From the NCBI GenBank assembly GCA_910579155.1, contig CAJTTS010000166.1:1-5806 (forward strand): a DNA stretch of 5,806 bases. Reading direction: 5' to 3'. A model generated the notes under the pieces. It did no database searches, had not been told where the DNA came from, and saw only the letters and a list, made by a program, of their open reading frames with translations. Below are positions 1 through 5,425 of the stretch, piece after piece (the first letter of the stretch is position 1; each line of letters opens with the position of its first letter). The position numbers and the translations under genes are program-made. The DNA comes from an uncultured Oscillospiraceae bacterium. GTDB lineage: Bacteria > Bacillota_A > Clostridia > Oscillospirales > Oscillospiraceae.

Positions 1-69
1 AGTATGCTGCTGTTTGTGGTCATCATCCTGTTCTCCATCCTGACCAACCGCAGCCTTCGGGAGGATTGA
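1..69 (+). CDS. C-terminal end of a MalF-like sugar ABC transporter permease (partial)
   Basis: Only the last 22 codons and the TGA stop are in the window; the gene begins upstream. The visible tail starts SMLLFVVIILFSILTNRS and is a hydrophobic helix followed by a short charged end. That is how the last membrane segment of MalF/UgpA-type permeases finishes. The main support is position: the stop lies three bases before the ATG of a MalG-like permease, and MalF and MalG partners are normally adjacent and co-translated. The ribosome site of the next gene (GGAGG, 60-64) sits inside this coding end, which suggests translational coupling. The tail alone cannot prove the family, so the call is an inference from context. 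Confidence 0.72.
   Translation, partial: SMLLFVVIILFSILTNRSLRED
60..64 (+). promoter_or_regulatory. Ribosome binding site for the MalG-like permease
   Basis: GGAGG lies 8 bases before the ATG at 73 and within the last codons of the upstream gene. It supports that start and a coupled operon. Confidence 0.7.
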
Positions 70-72
70 GCC

Positions 73-915
73 ATGACAAGAAAAGGAAAGAATACCGTCA
101 GACTGGCACTGCTGAACACGGCCTTCATCCTACTGTGCCTGGTGACCCTGGTTCCGGTACTGTACGCCCTGTCCATCTCCTTCAGCGGCCAGGGGGCGGC
201 GCTGTCCGGGGACCTGTCCTTCCTGCCCCATGACCCCACTCTGGAGAACTACAGATCCATCCTGTTTGAGAAGCCGTTCCTGCTGTGGCTGAAGAACTCC
301 CTGCTTCTCAGCGCCGGTACCATCGCCCTTTCCATGCTGTGCGCGGTGCCCGCCGCCTACGCCGCCTCCCGGTGGCGGTTCGCCGGCCGGCGGGGGATGC
401 TCCGGGTGCTGCTGGTCCTCAACGCTTTCCCCCAGGTGCTGTCCATGTTCGCCCTGTTCCGGGTACTGCGGCTGACCAACACCCTCAACACCCACAGTGG
501 GCTGGTGATCATCTATGCCGGGTCCATGTGCGTGTTCGCCATCTGGAACATGAAGGGCTATTTCGACACCATACCCAGGGAGATTGAGGAGGCGTCCAAG
601 ATCGACGGCGCCAGCGACTTCCAGATGATCCTACGCATCGTCCTGCCCCTGGCCCGGCCCGCTATCATCGTCACATGCGTCATGGTTCTGATTACCGTGT
701 GGAACGAGTACCTGTTTGCCACCACCTTCCTGCTGGACAGCCAATCCTACTCCCTGGCGGGCGGGCTGTACCAGCTCCAGTCCAACGACTACAGCCGGAA
801 CTGGTCGGTGTTCACTGCCGCGTCCATGCTGGCCTCCCTGCCGCTGCTGCTGATTTTCTTCAAAATCCAGAAGTACATGGTGTCCGGCCTTACCGCCGGG
901 GGCGTGAAGGAATGA
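73..915 (+). CDS. MalG-like maltodextrin ABC transporter permease
   Basis: This 280-aa inner-membrane permease is one half of the channel of a carbohydrate ABC importer (CUT1 type), pairing with the MalF-like protein just upstream. Hydrophobic segments occur at about residues 9-35, 72-98, 107-130, 142-160, 185-215 and 245-265, fitting the six-helix MalG plan. The cytoplasmic EAA loop that docks on the ATPase is clear at about 172-195: E-E-A-S-K-I-D-G-A, then LPLARP. The C-terminus (QKYMVSGLTAGGVKE) matches the usual MalG ending, and the length is normal for the family. The ATG at 73 is set by a GGAGG site 8 bases upstream. The neopullulanase-type enzyme that follows makes maltose or maltodextrin the likely substrate, though sequence alone cannot exclude another oligosaccharide. 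No ATPase gene is present here; many Firmicutes use a shared MsmX-type ATPase encoded elsewhere (general knowledge, not seen). Confidence 0.92.
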   Translation: MTRKGKNTVRLALLNTAFILLCLVTLVPVLYALSISFSGQGAALSGDLSFLPHDPTLENYRSILFEKPFLLWLKNSLLLSAGTIALSMLCAVPAAYAASRWRFAGRRGMLRVLLVLNAFPQVLSMFALFRVLRLTNTLNTHSGLVIIYAGSMCVFAIWNMKGYFDTIPREIEEASKIDGASDFQMILRIVLPLARPAIIVTCVMVLITVWNEYLFATTFLLDSQSYSLAGGLYQLQSNDYSRNWSVFTAASMLASLPLLLIFFKIQKYMVSGLTAGGVKE

Positions 916-942
916 CCGCTTTTTTATGGAAAGGAAATGCCT

Positions 943-2670
943 ATGATTACACGTCAGGCGGTGACCCATATTCCGTTGTCTCAGTACGCCTTTGCCAACA
1001 GCGAACGATCGCTCACCATCCGCCTGCGCTGTGCGGCGGGAGAGCTGAAGCAGTGCGTCCTCTGGTACGGCGACCGGGTACAGCCGGACGACCCTATCCG
1101 CTTTACACCATTGAAGATGGAACGAAGCGCCCACGAGCTGGATTTTGACTACTACGAAATCACCTTTGACAGCCTCTATACCCGGATGTGCTACTACTTT
1201 GAACTCAATGACGGGAACGAAGCGCTGTACTTATATGCCGATATCTTCTCCTCTCAGCTTCCGCTGGAGCGCAGCGAATTTTATCAATACCCTTTCATCC
1301 GTCGGGAGGAGATTTCCACGGTTCCTGAATGGTTGAAGCACGCCGTGGTATATAACATTTTCCCGGACAGCTTCGCATCGGGAAGGCGCGGCATCCAAGG
1401 TGTTCCCTCCGAAACGGCGTGGGGAAACGGCCTAACCCTGAAATCCCGGCTGGGGGGCACCGTCCGGGGGATTACGGAAAACCTGGACTACATCGCGGGG
1501 TTGGGCTTCAACTGCATCTACCTCAATCCCATTTTCACCGCCGGGGAGTACCACAAATATGACCTGCTGGACTATTTCCACATTTCGCCTGATTTAGGTA
1601 CCGATGAGGATTTTCGGGAACTGGTGGGCCAAGCGCACAGCGTCGGACTGCGTGTGATCATTGACGGGGTGTTTAACCATTGCAGCTGGCGCTTTTTTGC
1701 GTTTGATGATGTTGTACACAACGGGGAGTCATCCCGCTATAAGGACTGGTTCTACGACCTGACCTTCCCGGTGGTCCGTCCACCCGAGGGGACCGCACCC
1801 GGCTACGCCAGCTTCGCCTACGAGCCCAAGATGCCCAAGCTCAACACCTCCAATCCGGAGGTGCGGAACTACTTCATGGAGGTCTGTGCCCACTGGATCA
1901 GGGAATACCATGTGGATGGCTGGCGGCTGGATGTGGCCAACGAGGTGGACCGGGAGTTCTGGCGCACGTTCAAGCACACAGCCCGGACCATCGACCCGGA
2001 CAGCGTAATGATCGGCGAGATCTGGGAGAATGCTGAAAGCTGGCTGCGGGGAGACATGTTCGACTCTGCCATGAACTATGACTTCCGCAAGCACTGCCGG
2101 GACTTCTTTGCCCGGGGCGCCATTGACGCCGCCCAGTTCAGCGCCCGGATTGCCCAAATGCTCCACCGCTACCCCACCGGAATTACACAGGGCCAGCTCA
2201 ACCTGCTGGACAGCCATGACGTCAGCCGGTTCCTGTCCCTGTGCGGCAACGATTTTCGCCGCTTGCGGCTGGCCGAAGTGTTCCTGTTCACCGCCCCCGG
2301 CGCCCCCTGCGTGTTCTATGGGGACGAGCTGGGGATGACCGGCGTATCGGAACCAGACTACCGCAGCGCGATGCCCTGGGACATTCCGCCTGAGGATCTG
2401 CGGCCACTGTTCCGCAACCTCATTGCCTTGCGGAACAAAAATGACACACTTGCTCTGGGCACGTTCCGCTCGGTCTGCGCGAAGGGCAGCCTATATATCT
2501 ACCGGCGCGAGCGGGAGGGCAAGACGGTCACTGTGGCTCTAAACGCGGGGCCGGCAGAAGCCAAGCTGCCGCTCCTCAACACACCGGACTCCACACCCAT
2601 CCTCCGCTGGATGTATAGGCATGGTGTACTTGGGCCATTCGGTTGTGCAGTATGGAGTGAGGGGAATTAA
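943..2670 (+). CDS. Neopullulanase / cyclomaltodextrinase-type GH13 enzyme (cytoplasmic)
   Basis: A 575-aa glycoside hydrolase of the neopullulanase/maltogenic amylase/cyclomaltodextrinase group (GH13_20), expected to cut imported maltodextrins, cyclodextrins or pullulan-type oligosaccharides. Residues 1-120 look like the N-terminal CBM34-type beta domain of this group. The barrel follows, with all GH13 signatures: DGVFNH (Asp 241), GWRLDVANE with nucleophile Asp 330, GEIWE with acid/base Glu 359, and DSHD with His 425 and Asp 426. The subfamily marker MPKLN is at 297-301. A C-terminal beta domain ends in LGPFGCAVWS, so the protein looks complete. There is no signal peptide, so it should act in the cytoplasm. 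I prefer ATG 943 because AAGGA at 931-935 is 7 bases away and MITRQAV resembles family N-termini; ATG 937 lies one base from AAGGA. It starts 27 bases after the permease stop, in the same operon. Hydrolysis versus transglycosylation cannot be decided from sequence. Confidence 0.93.
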   Translation: MITRQAVTHIPLSQYAFANSERSLTIRLRCAAGELKQCVLWYGDRVQPDDPIRFTPLKMERSAHELDFDYYEITFDSLYTRMCYYFELNDGNEALYLYADIFSSQLPLERSEFYQYPFIRREEISTVPEWLKHAVVYNIFPDSFASGRRGIQGVPSETAWGNGLTLKSRLGGTVRGITENLDYIAGLGFNCIYLNPIFTAGEYHKYDLLDYFHISPDLGTDEDFRELVGQAHSVGLRVIIDGVFNHCSWRFFAFDDVVHNGESSRYKDWFYDLTFPVVRPPEGTAPGYASFAYEPKMPKLNTSNPEVRNYFMEVCAHWIREYHVDGWRLDVANEVDREFWRTFKHTARTIDPDSVMIGEIWENAESWLRGDMFDSAMNYDFRKHCRDFFARGAIDAAQFSARIAQMLHRYPTGITQGQLNLLDSHDVSRFLSLCGNDFRRLRLAEVFLFTAPGAPCVFYGDELGMTGVSEPDYRSAMPWDIPPEDLRPLFRNLIALRNKNDTLALGTFRSVCAKGSLYIYRREREGKTVTVALNAGPAEAKLPLLNTPDSTPILRWMYRHGVLGPFGCAVWSEGN

Positions 2671-2709
2671 AAACAGTCTAACCCAATATCCTAGTCTTTC
2701 CACAGACAT

Positions 2710-2747
2710 AGGCGTGGTGCATATCCAAGCTGATATGCACCACGCCT
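2710..2747 (+). terminator. Perfect 16-bp hairpin after the maltodextrin operon, probable terminator
   Basis: The arm 2710-2725 (AGGCGTGGTGCATATC) pairs without mismatch with 2732-2747 around a 6-base loop. It begins 40 bases after the enzyme's stop codon, where an operon end is expected. The following bases (GCTTTCAG) are only weakly T-rich, so it may act as an intrinsic terminator, an RNA-stabilising 3' end, or a dispersed palindromic repeat. It resembles the hairpin at 3608-3644. Confidence 0.6.
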
Positions 2748-2855
2748 GCTTTCAGCGCTTGAGCTTTCCGGGTCTTATCGGTCCATGCATTCTCTATCTG
2801 GGCGAGCAAACAGTCCGCCCCTCATATTTATCCAGTAAAAAGCTAATGCGATACC

Positions 2856-2884
2856 TTGCACTTCTCATAGTGAGGTTGTATTCT
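2856..2884 (+). promoter_or_regulatory. Candidate sigma-A promoter for the kinase-like gene
   Basis: TTGCAC (2856-2861) and TATTCT (2879-2884) are separated by exactly 17 bases, a good match to a vegetative promoter. The expected start of transcription near 2891 leaves a leader of about 60 bases before ATG 2951. The spacer carries a small inverted repeat, CTCA-TAG-TGAG (2864-2874), of unknown meaning. Predicted by eye only. Confidence 0.5.
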
Positions 2885-2938
2885 ACAAGGGAAAATCCGA
2901 TATGGCGATCTGCCAAATCTAATCTCGGACTACTCAAG

Positions 2939-2943
2939 AGGAG
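2939..2943 (+). promoter_or_regulatory. Ribosome binding site that fixes the kinase-like gene start
   Basis: AGGAG lies 7 bases before ATG 2951. It makes this the true start rather than the in-frame ATG at 2621, which lies inside the upstream enzyme gene and has no such site. Confidence 0.75.
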
Positions 2944-2950
2944 AAATTCT

Positions 2951-3490
2951 ATGGATACAATGATGACAGTTAATGGTGTGGAATATACCGTACACAAACT
3001 GCTTGGCAAAGGAAAGGGCGGCTACTCCTATCTGGTGACAAATGGGGAGCGTCAGTATGTATGGAAACAGATTCACCATGAACTCTGCGATTACTACCAG
3101 TTTGGAGACAAATTGGACTCAGAAATACGGGACTATGCCCGATTGCAGGCAATCGGCATTCCTCTGCCGGAGCTGATTGCCTGTGATAGAGCGCAGGAGC
3201 GCATTTTGAAAGAATTCATTGACGGTGAGACGGTCTATTCTCTGCTTCTGCAGAATTCCTTACCAGAATCCTGTCTGGATCAAGTACGGGCCATTTGTGC
3301 CATTCTTTACCCAGCCAATATAAACATAGATTACTTTCCAACTAACTTTGTGCTTCAGGATGGCCGGTTGTACTACATTGATTATGAGTGCAACGATTAC
3401 ATGGAGCAATGGGATTTTGAACACTGGGGCATAAGATACTGGTCCAGGACGCCTGAGTTTTTGCAGTATGCAAAGGAAGTATCAACCTGA
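2951..3490 (+). CDS. Minimal protein-kinase-like protein
   Basis: A 179-aa soluble protein with the landmarks of a very small kinase fold. A glycine-rich loop lies at 19-25 (GKGKGGY). Lys 39 sits in YVWKQI, where the ATP-binding lysine is expected, and Glu 58 could be its helix-C partner. A hinge-like KEFIDGE lies at 87-93. The segment INIDYFPTNFVL supplies Asp 127 and Asn 132 in the D-x4-N spacing of the catalytic loop. IDYE at 143-146 gives Asp 144, in place of DFG. The HRD motif is replaced by NID and the C-lobe is very short, recalling Bud32/RIO-type or aminoglycoside-phosphotransferase-like kinases, which are normally longer. No membrane segment or sensor domain is visible. The gene is monocistronic, with its own candidate promoter and terminator, so neighbours give no substrate. 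It could phosphorylate protein or a small molecule, or be a non-catalytic relative. Fold call moderate; function unknown. Confidence 0.72.
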   Translation: MDTMMTVNGVEYTVHKLLGKGKGGYSYLVTNGERQYVWKQIHHELCDYYQFGDKLDSEIRDYARLQAIGIPLPELIACDRAQERILKEFIDGETVYSLLLQNSLPESCLDQVRAICAILYPANINIDYFPTNFVLQDGRLYYIDYECNDYMEQWDFEHWGIRYWSRTPEFLQYAKEVST

Positions 3491-3762
3491 ATGCCCTACA
3501 ACCTCAACCTTGGCAACTGAATTGAGGGTAGTTTATATGTCTGCCGCCATGAATTGGATATGTAGTGTGGACATAAAACCATACAGTCTCCAAACAGCCG
3601 ACAATATGTGCGTGGCGCAGTTCATTCATATCTGCGCCACGCATTTGCTTTATTTCAGCCAGTCGATCCAAAATTTTTCTGCCATACTCCAACTTGAAAC
3701 CCTTTACCGCAATAAAAATCCTGTCTATCCAAAAGCAATTTGCTGATAATAGAAAAAAGGCC
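3491..3762. other. Intergenic region between the kinase-like gene and the MerR promoter
   Basis: Apart from the terminator hairpin at 3608-3655 and a weak 6-bp inverted repeat (CCTCAA 3502-3507, TTGAGG 3522-3527), I see no convincing feature. Frames that stay open here on either strand lack ribosome sites; the minus-strand one (3504-3770) would start inside the MerR operator. It is noted among the findings as a possible remnant. Confidence 0.55.
3608..3655 (+). terminator. Intrinsic terminator after the kinase-like gene
   Basis: A 12-bp perfect stem (TGCGTGGCGCAG, 3609-3620, with 3632-3643) extended by one G-U pair encloses an 11-base loop. It is followed by the T-rich run TTTGCTTTATTT (3644-3655). 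No matching T-run exists on the other strand, so it should act on + strand transcripts. It lies about 120 bases after the kinase-like stop and insulates the MerR cassette. Confidence 0.72.
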
Positions 3763-3793
3763 TTGCTCATGACGCAGCGTCATGAGTTATACT
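3763..3793 (+). promoter_or_regulatory. MerR-type promoter with 19-bp spacer and palindromic operator
   Basis: TTGCTC (3763-3768) and TATACT (3788-3793) are separated by 19 bases. That is the overlong spacer by which MerR-family regulators keep a promoter inactive until they twist the DNA (family knowledge). A perfect palindrome fills the spacer: arms CTCATGACGC (3766-3775) and GCGTCATGAG (3777-3786) around one central base. Its place directly before the MerR gene implies autoregulation of the whole merR-ABC operon. Confidence 0.85.
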
Positions 3794-3799
3794 ACCCGC

Positions 3800-3805
3800 A
3801 GGAGG
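3800..3805 (+). promoter_or_regulatory. Ribosome binding site for the MerR regulator
   Basis: AGGAGG, continuing as GTG, lies 4 bases before TTG 3810 and 10 bases before GTG 3816. It supports a non-ATG start at one of these. The first in-frame ATG (3849) has no such site. Confidence 0.7.
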
Positions 3806-3809
3806 TGTC

Positions 3810-4616
3810 TTGGACGTGGAGAAATACAGGGCAATTCCACAAGGCTATATGACTGCAGGCGCAGTCGCAAAGAAAATGGGGGTGACAGTCCGAACTTTAC
3901 AACACTACGATAAAGAAGGTCTACTTTCACCATCGGCTATGAGCGAGGGAGGCCGCAGGCTTTATACGGACAAAGACATTATTAAGCTCCACCAGATCCT
4001 ATCTTTGAAGCATTTGGGCTTCTCCCTGGATGACATCCGGGATCGATTGATTCCGCTGGATAATCCAACTGACGTTGCACAGATTCTTTCAGAGCAAGCC
4101 GCTATTGTCCGGGAAAAGATTGCAAGTTTGACAGAATCGCTCTCGAAAATAGAGGCCCTGAAAGCCGAGGTGCTGGAAATGCAATCCGTTGATTTCAAGA
4201 AATATGCGGACATTATTATCAATCTGGAAATGAAGAACAGCTTTTACTGGTTGATCAAACATTTTGACGGTGAAACGCTGGACCACATCCGTAGCCGGTT
4301 TGACAAGGAAAGCGGCAATGTTTTTCTGCAAAAATTTCTGCGTCTGCAAGACGAGGCGATTCAGCTTCAGGAAGCTGGCATCTCAGCAGAAAGCCAGAGA
4401 GGATTACAATTTGCAAAAGCCTACTGGGACTTGATCATGGAGTTCACTGGCGGGGATGCCGCTATGCTCCCCAAACTCATGCAAATGGGACAAAGCGATG
4501 AATTTGGCCAGGAATGGACGCAGAAGCAAGCCAAAGTAAATACGTTTGTTGAACCGGCGTTGAACGCTTATTTTTCAATCTTGGGGATAGACCCATTTCA
4601 GGAGGCGGGCACATGA
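3810..4616 (+). CDS. MerR-family transcriptional regulator with TipAS-like C-terminal domain
   Basis: A 268-aa DNA-binding regulator, probably a ligand-activated switch for the ABC transporter encoded downstream. Residues 14-33 form the MerR helix-turn-helix (TAGAVAKKMGVTVRTLQHYD), followed by the EGLL turn and the wing EGGRRLYTD (46-54). A long helix at about 86-126 is the usual dimerising coiled coil. The C-terminal half (about 140-260) is helical. Its segment GISAESQRGLQFAKAYWDLI, then EFTGGD, resembles the TipAS antibiotic-binding domain of TipAL/Mta-type regulators. The whole protein has no cysteine, which argues against metal or thiol sensing. The start is TTG 3810 or GTG 3816 (266 aa), both served by AGGAGG at 3800-3805. 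The stop overlaps the ATPase start by 4 bases (ATGA), so the two are co-translated. The 19-bp-spacer promoter with its palindrome just upstream is the likely operator. Ligand unknown. Confidence 0.9.
   Translation: MDVEKYRAIPQGYMTAGAVAKKMGVTVRTLQHYDKEGLLSPSAMSEGGRRLYTDKDIIKLHQILSLKHLGFSLDDIRDRLIPLDNPTDVAQILSEQAAIVREKIASLTESLSKIEALKAEVLEMQSVDFKKYADIIINLEMKNSFYWLIKHFDGETLDHIRSRFDKESGNVFLQKFLRLQDEAIQLQEAGISAESQRGLQFAKAYWDLIMEFTGGDAAMLPKLMQMGQSDEFGQEWTQKQAKVNTFVEPALNAYFSILGIDPFQEAGT
4600..4605 (+). promoter_or_regulatory. Ribosome binding site for the ABC ATPase
   Basis: AGGAGG lies inside the end of the MerR gene, 7 bases before ATG 4613. It supports the start and the 4-base overlap. Confidence 0.75.
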
Positions 4617-5422
4617 CAAACGCAATCCAGGTGAACGGATTACGAAAAAGCTACGGAGCAAAGGAGGTATTAAAAGGAATTGACCTGTGTGTGCGCCGGG
4701 GAGATATTTTCGCCCTGTTAGGCGTAAACGGCGCGGGAAAAACGACAACGCTCGAATGTATCGAGGGATTGAGAAAATACGATGGCGGCAGCATATCCGT
4801 AAACGGCAGCATCGGGATTCATCTGCAATCGGCAGCATTGCCCGCACACATCAAAGGATTGGAAGCCGTGCGTCTTTTCTCAAAATGGAATCGAACAAAC
4901 GCAGATGCCTCTATGCTGACGGCGCTTGGTACGGACAGCATAGCCAATCAGCAATATCAGGAAATGTCCACCGGACAAAAACGGCGGCTCCATCTGGCGC
5001 TGGCACTGATCCGCAACCCGGATATTGTATTTCTTGACGAACCAACTGCCGGACTTGACGTGGAAGGCCGGATTTCTCTCCATGAATATATCCGCAACTT
5101 GAAAGGCCAGGGAAAGACCATTCTTTTAGCCAGCCATGACATGGCCGAGGTAGAAAGTCTATGTGACAGCATCGCAATCCTGAAGGACGGAGAGATTGCT
5201 TTTCAAGGAACCGTCATGGAGCTGACCGAGAAAATTGGAAAACATTATAACATCCATATCCAAACAGACAAGGGCACAGAGCATTATGAATCCGATGACA
5301 TCGGAAACAGCCTGCTGGCAATCCTTAAACATTATCAGGAAAAGAATACGATGATTCAAGACATTCAGGTGGATCGTGGCTCACTGGAGCAGCATTTCCT
5401 GAAAATTGCGAAAGGAGAATAG
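4613..5422 (+). CDS. ABC-2 type transporter ATP-binding protein
   Basis: A 269-aa ATPase subunit of a DrrA/CcmA-like (COG1131-type) exporter, working with the membrane protein that starts at 5426. All nucleotide-binding motifs are present: Walker A GVNGAGKTT (37-45), Q-loop Gln 72, signature MSTGQ (118-122, replacing LSGGQ), Walker B IVFLDEP (138-144) with catalytic Glu 143, D-loop AGLD (146-149), and the H-loop His 175. A C-terminal extension of about 65 residues follows, as in other ABC-2 ATPases. The stretch between GGSISVNG and the Q-loop is short: the usual loop of roughly 20 residues before IGxxxQ is nearly absent. The start is set by AGGAGG and overlaps the MerR stop. Co-expression with a TipAS-like regulator suggests export of, or protection from, an antibiotic or peptide; the substrate itself is an inference. 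Confidence 0.94.
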   Translation: MTNAIQVNGLRKSYGAKEVLKGIDLCVRRGDIFALLGVNGAGKTTTLECIEGLRKYDGGSISVNGSIGIHLQSAALPAHIKGLEAVRLFSKWNRTNADASMLTALGTDSIANQQYQEMSTGQKRRLHLALALIRNPDIVFLDEPTAGLDVEGRISLHEYIRNLKGQGKTILLASHDMAEVESLCDSIAILKDGEIAFQGTVMELTEKIGKHYNIHIQTDKGTEHYESDDIGNSLLAILKHYQEKNTMIQDIQVDRGSLEQHFLKIAKGE

Positions 5423-5425
5423 GCG

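Larger units (their letters stand above)
2671..2950. other. Intergenic region between the maltodextrin operon and the kinase-like gene
   Basis: This 280-base stretch holds the 2710-2747 hairpin and a candidate promoter at 2856-2884 for the gene at 2951. A + strand frame runs open through it from the enzyme's 3' end into the kinase-like gene, but the encoded sequence looks like no protein and has no ribosome site. On the minus strand, two overlapping frames between about 2675 and 2880 together read like a short frameshifted protein; this is weak and treated as a finding, not a gene. Confidence 0.6.

Noticed and set aside
130..495. Open minus-strand frame of 121 codons opposite the MalG-like permease
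   Set aside because: It is a by-product of GC-rich coding on the + strand: low-complexity Gly/Pro/Gln content, no ribosome site, and it is opposite a clear gene.
937..942. ATG 937 as the start of the GH13 enzyme
   Set aside because: It lies one base from the AAGGA ribosome site, while ATG 943 has a 7-base spacing and a family-like N-terminus. The difference is two residues, and 937 cannot be fully excluded.
1729..2217. Open minus-strand frame of 162 codons opposite the enzyme's catalytic region
   Set aside because: It mirrors the conserved GH13 barrel codons and has no start context or recognisable domain.
2621..2950. Long N-terminal extension of the kinase-like gene from an in-frame ATG at 2621
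   Set aside because: It overlaps the end of the enzyme gene, crosses the operon hairpin, has no ribosome site and encodes nothing protein-like. ATG 2951 has AGGAG at 7 bases.
3502..3527. 6-bp inverted repeat after the kinase-like gene as a terminator
   Set aside because: The stem is short, the loop is 14 bases and no T-run follows. The hairpin at 3608-3655 is much better.
3468..3746. Plus-strand frame overlapping the kinase-like gene's end
   Set aside because: It runs through the terminator hairpin and T-run, has no ribosome site and no recognisable protein content.
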